Assembly (NCBI GenBank): GCA_001275005.1
Contig: JWZX01003018.1
Coordinates: forward strand, 1-19,916
Length of the DNA stretch: 19,916 nucleotides
Source of the DNA: Chrysochromulina tobinii
Lineage: Eukaryota > Haptophyta > Prymnesiales > Chrysochromulinaceae
Direction of reading: 5' to 3'
The notes under the pieces are model-generated. The model was not told the origin of the DNA. It saw nothing but the letters and a program-made list of their open reading frames with translations, and did not search any database. Shown here piece after piece: positions 18,001 to 19,916 of this stretch (its first letter is position 1; each line of letters opens with the position of its first letter). A program made the position numbers and the translations under genes.

Positions 18001-19254
18001 GGTGAGCCAGCCGTGCACGCGCTGCGTGCCCTCGAGAGCGATGCATGCACGCTTCGAGCCGTCGAGCTGATCGCGCACCTCGAGCACATGGATGCGTGTG
18101 CCCGTCGGAAGCTCACCCACCTTATCAGAATTGAGCTCAAACGCCGCACGCACCAAGGGTGGCTTGGCGGCCACCACCTCGTGCACCAGCAGCTGCAGGT
18201 TGTCAGCGCCATCCTTGGCTGTCGTTGCGAGCCACCCATGCGGCACCCGCTGCCCTGGCAGTGCCACGCACGCGCTCGCCGCGCCGTCCGACCCGCGACG
18301 GCACTCGAGCAGCATCACGCGCGTTCCCGTCTTGAGCTCACCCACCTTGGCGCTGTTCAATTCGAAGCTCGCCTGCACGACGGGTGGCTTCGAGGCGACG
18401 ACCTCTACAGGAAGCCACGCGGAGGCACCCGCGATGTTGCCGTGGGCGGCGCCGGCGGCGTCCAACGGTGTCGCCGCCGCTTTGCCGCCAGCGTTGGCGG
18501 CAGCAGCTTTTGGGGTAGCGGGGCGCGCAGTTTTCGGCGCGTCACGGTGTGTGGTAGCCTTCGCCTTTTTGCCCTCTGAGGCCTGAGGCGCCGGGGCGGC
18601 CGAAGAGGCCGCTGCACCGCTGCTGGTGGCTACCCGCACGTTCTCACTCCCGTCTTTGGTGACTGAGGTGAGCCAGCCGTGCACGCTCTGCGTGCCCTCG
18701 AGAGCGATGCATGCACGCTTCGAGCCATCGAGCTGATCGCGCACCTCGAGCACATGGATGCGTGTGCCCGTCGGAAGCTCACCCACCTTATCAGAATTGA
18801 GCTCAAACGCCGCACGCACCAAGGGTGGCTTGGCGGCCACCACCTCGTGCACTGGCAACTTGACGGCGCGTATGTTCTCGGCGCCATCCTTGGTGGTCGC
18901 TGTGAGCCACCCGTGCGGCTGCTGCTGCTCCTGCAACATAACGCATGCACGCACAGCTCCGTCTGCCTGATTCCTCGTCTCGAGCACAGTCACGTTCGTG
19001 CCAATTGGAAGCTCGCCAACCTTGTCTGAGCTCAGCTCAAACGCGGCACGGACGATAATCGGCTTCGTGCCCACCACCTCATACAGTGAAAAGTACGCCA
19101 ACTCAGGTTGCTGCTGGCTGGATTGAGGGTCAGCAGTGCGGTCTGTTTTCGAACCGGACTTCTTGCCTTTCTTCTTTGTAGGGCTGTCCACAATCTCCTC
19201 TGTCTGCTCGCTCGCCGCGCTCCGAGCCGTTTTCGCCTTCAGGGTTGCCGGCAT
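11473..19254 (-). CDS. SH3-like repeats - coiled coil - NACHT NTPase - LRR segment (5' part of the giant gene)
   Basis: 2,594 codons up to the intron donor. Order: four SH3-like repeats (about residues 59-129, 131-205, 281-354, 355-429; signature VRAAFELxSDKVGELPxGT, ending HGWLT); Ala/Lys/Glu-rich coiled coil (about 468-559); unassigned domain (560-900); a fifth SH3-like unit (about 900-954); NACHT core with Walker A GPGTGKT (1069-1075, Lys1074), Walker B LIVLLDGVDEA (Asp1161; D1164-E1165) and VLVTSRPEG; 16-Gln tract (1401-1416); Pro/Ala linker (about 1680); NACHT-type helices (TGIPVLLSLLVLIF, NRIELYELGIE, about 1830-1860); the NLR-like FKHLSFQEGLFAQHL (about 2118); and RI-type LRRs from about 2190 (LQSLSLNGNGVG, LTHLDLSNNQLGPDGV). 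NACHT-LRR proteins are STAND NTPases that oligomerise on sensing a ligand. The ATG at 19254 has G at -3; upstream only a TTG (19323) is in frame. No signal peptide. Confidence 0.85.
13475..13503 (-). other. Lys/Gly/Asp low-complexity linker in the giant protein
   Basis: Within the giant gene the coding strand gives GKEGDGKGKGKDKDE, a short charged linker after the NACHT-type helices and before the FKHLSFQE helical module. It probably acts as a flexible spacer. Confidence 0.5.
15007..15054 (-). repeat. Pure (CAG)16 tract encoding poly-Gln
   Basis: Sixteen uninterrupted CTG units on the plus strand, read as CAG on the coding strand, encode 16 Gln (composite residues 1401-1416). A CGA-interrupted pair of CAG codons precedes them and Leu-Gln-Met-Gln follows. 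Uniform CAG use, with no CAA, suggests recent slippage expansion. The tract lies in the insert between the NACHT P-loop core and the NACHT helices. Confidence 0.95.
15680..16056 (-). other. NACHT P-loop NTPase core
   Basis: This is the nucleotide-binding core within the giant gene. Walker A (AGPGTGKTWMTK) is encoded around 16020-16053. Walker B (LIVLLDGVDEAA) is encoded around 15755-15790, with a small-residue/acidic extension typical of NACHT rather than generic AAA. VLVTSRPEG, encoded around 15665-15695, corresponds to the TSRP sensor-1 strand. Family knowledge: ATP-dependent switch in STAND proteins. Confidence 0.85.
17980..18186 (-). repeat. Near-identical SH3-like unit, downstream copy (repeat 4)
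   Basis: This 207-bp block matches bases 18646-18852 with two differences that I can count (about 99% identity). One changes Arg to Ser in GTQRVHGW/GTQSVHGW; the other is silent in an Asp codon. The copies are exactly 666 bp apart, so reading frame is conserved. Confidence 0.9.
18646..18852 (-). repeat. Near-identical SH3-like unit, upstream copy (repeat 2)
   Basis: Partner of the block at 17980-18186. Repeats 1 and 3 of the same series are far more diverged from these two and from each other, so this pair was homogenised or duplicated recently. Confidence 0.9.
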
Positions 19255-19383
19255 GCCAGGGTCGCGCTTCGTCAGCGACCCTGGCTCGTGCGGCGTCGAC
19301 CCGTGGCGCTGCGACCCCACCAAGAAACCAATTTGGCTTTGAAAAAGATCGCGTCGGAGTTTTTTTTCAGTGTGAATACATGT

Positions 19384-19391
19384 ATTTTATA
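19384..19391 (-). promoter_or_regulatory. TATA-like box upstream of the giant gene
   Basis: The coding strand reads CTATAAAATACATG, an excellent match to a eukaryotic TATA box, 130 bases upstream of the ATG at 19254. A start site about 30 bases downstream (near 19355) would leave a leader of ~100 bases. The box lies at the edge of the reverse-transcriptase relic, so the promoter may be of mixed origin. A TATA match can occur by chance. Confidence 0.45.
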
Positions 19392-19419
19392 GGGGGGCGG
19401 TACGTTTAACGTATGGTGG

Positions 19420-19777
19420 ATTCTCGCACTCGGTTTCTCGCCTATTTTGGTCATGATCATGACCGCCCTCTGCATGCGACCGGCGGCCACCTGCCTCTCG
19501 TGTAAGGACAGGGTCTTGCGCTCCGAGAAGGCGAGGAACATGTCCATGTACTGGAACAACTTGCGCTCCTCCAACGTGCGCGTGCCCGCGAAGGAGTCCC
19601 ACCAGAAACCCACGAAGAGCTGCACCTGCGACCCCGCCTTGTCCTTGATTTGTTTGAACGTGACGCCGCAAACCTCCTCGGCCCATGTCTGGAACGTCAC
19701 CACTCGACGGGTGACAGTGCTGGCCTTGGGTCCCGTCGCACAGAGGTCGTCGACATAGACGCTGGGTGCGGTGTAGT
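19420..19777 (-). pseudogene. Truncated reverse transcriptase of a DIRS-like retroelement
   Basis: The frame reads SVYVDDLCATGPKAS, containing the YVDD catalytic box of reverse transcriptases (coding bases 19757-19746), then TWAEEVCGVTFKQIKDK, LFVGFWWDS, EERKLFQYMDMFLAF and LSLHERQVAAGRMQRAV. This order (YxDD, TFK..KD, LGF-like strand, thumb helix, LSLRELQ..GKLQ-like) is that of DIRS/Ngaro-type polymerases. A stop at 19778-19780 lies immediately upstream of the YVDD region, and the fingers domain, RNase H and recombinase are absent here, so this is a fragment. The open frame runs on past 19420 across the leader of the giant gene, but those residues look non-coding. The reverse transcriptase may have been cut off by insertion of the repeat DNA at 19769-19916. 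Confidence 0.7.
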
Positions 19778-19809
19778 TTATTACTCAAATCGGTGTAGTT
19801 TATTACTCA
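19769..19809. repeat. 19-bp direct repeat at the broken end of the RT relic
   Basis: CGGTGTAGTTTATTACTCA occurs at 19769-19787 and again, identically, at 19791-19809, separated by AAT. It marks the exact edge of reverse-transcriptase similarity and could be the end of a 22-bp tandem array or a retroelement terminus. Confidence 0.85.
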
Positions 19810-19811
19810 TC

Positions 19812-19916
19812 GCATTTTAATGCATTTGTGCGCATTCTAATGCATTTGAATGCATTTTCAGTGCATTCTTTGTATGCTGCATTCTAGAATTTGTTGCATT
19901 TTCATGCATTCTAGAC
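19812..19916. repeat. A/T-rich GCATT array with ~10-bp spacing
   Basis: Nine GCATT motifs, mostly within TGCATT(T/C), recur at intervals near 10-11 bp up to the window edge, for example GCATTCTAAT GCATTTGAAT. Base composition is markedly more A/T-rich than anything else in the window. The array continues to, and perhaps past, the window end. Confidence 0.75.

Noticed and set aside
19255-19323. Start of the giant protein at 19323 (23 residues longer)
   Set aside because: The codon at 19323 is TTG, not ATG. The first in-frame ATG is at 19254, with G at -3 and a sensible distance to the TATA-like box.
1-19916. Bacterial origin of the window
   Set aside because: SNAREs, LAMA-like hydrolase, type II Golgi-like transferase, a predicted spliceosomal intron and lack of operon structure or ribosome binding sites argue for a nuclear eukaryotic genome.

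Overview
The window looks like nuclear DNA of a GC-rich single-celled eukaryote. Evidence: an intron inside a leucine-rich repeat domain, tail-anchored SNARE genes, a Golgi-type type II glycosyltransferase, a lysosomal-type phospholipase-B-like hydrolase, a Roc-COR GTPase, many microsatellites and minisatellites, and a reverse-transcriptase relic. A haptophyte or similar marine alga fits (GC-rich coding sequence, tandem repeats of about 10 bp in intron and flanks), but this is inference. No rRNA, tRNA, CRISPR or bacterial operon signal was seen.

Layout. Bases 1-2190 hold two tandem copies of a 98-residue tail-anchored Qc-SNARE-like gene (minus strand, 381-677 and 1433-1729). Around them is repeat-rich DNA: a TTAC microsatellite, a 19-bp doublet, an AGTCA array facing its inverted copy, and a degenerate array of about 21 bp. 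Bases 2192-4265 (minus) carry a GT77/RRA-like glycosyltransferase whose last ~135 codons lie in another frame. A 154-bp gap separates it from a divergent phospholipase-B-like gene (4420-6096, plus). A 475-bp convergent region containing a degenerate direct repeat follows.

Bases 6572-19254 (minus) are best read as one giant gene of roughly 4,165 codons. In order it encodes four SH3-like repeats, a charged coiled coil, a fifth SH3-like unit, a NACHT-type P-loop NTPase, a long insert with poly-Gln and Pro/Ala-rich linkers, NACHT helical modules, ribonuclease-inhibitor-type LRRs, further LRRs after a 184-bp intron, a Roc GTPase, COR, a Cys cluster, and a C-terminal R-S-ExE ADP-ribosyltransferase domain. 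One reading-frame change separates the Cys cluster from the transferase domain. The predicted product combines two nucleotide switches (NACHT and Roc), two LRR blocks and an enzymatic effector. That is the architecture of an intracellular signalling or immune-type receptor, and it is the most striking content of the window. A TATA-like box lies 130 bp upstream of the chosen ATG.

Bases 19420-19777 hold a truncated reverse transcriptase (YVDD box) of DIRS-like appearance, directly upstream of the giant gene. The window ends in an 18-19-bp direct repeat and an A/T-rich GCATT array. The SNARE, glycosyltransferase and phospholipase-like genes look like ordinary secretory-pathway genes; nothing in the sequence ties them functionally to the giant gene.
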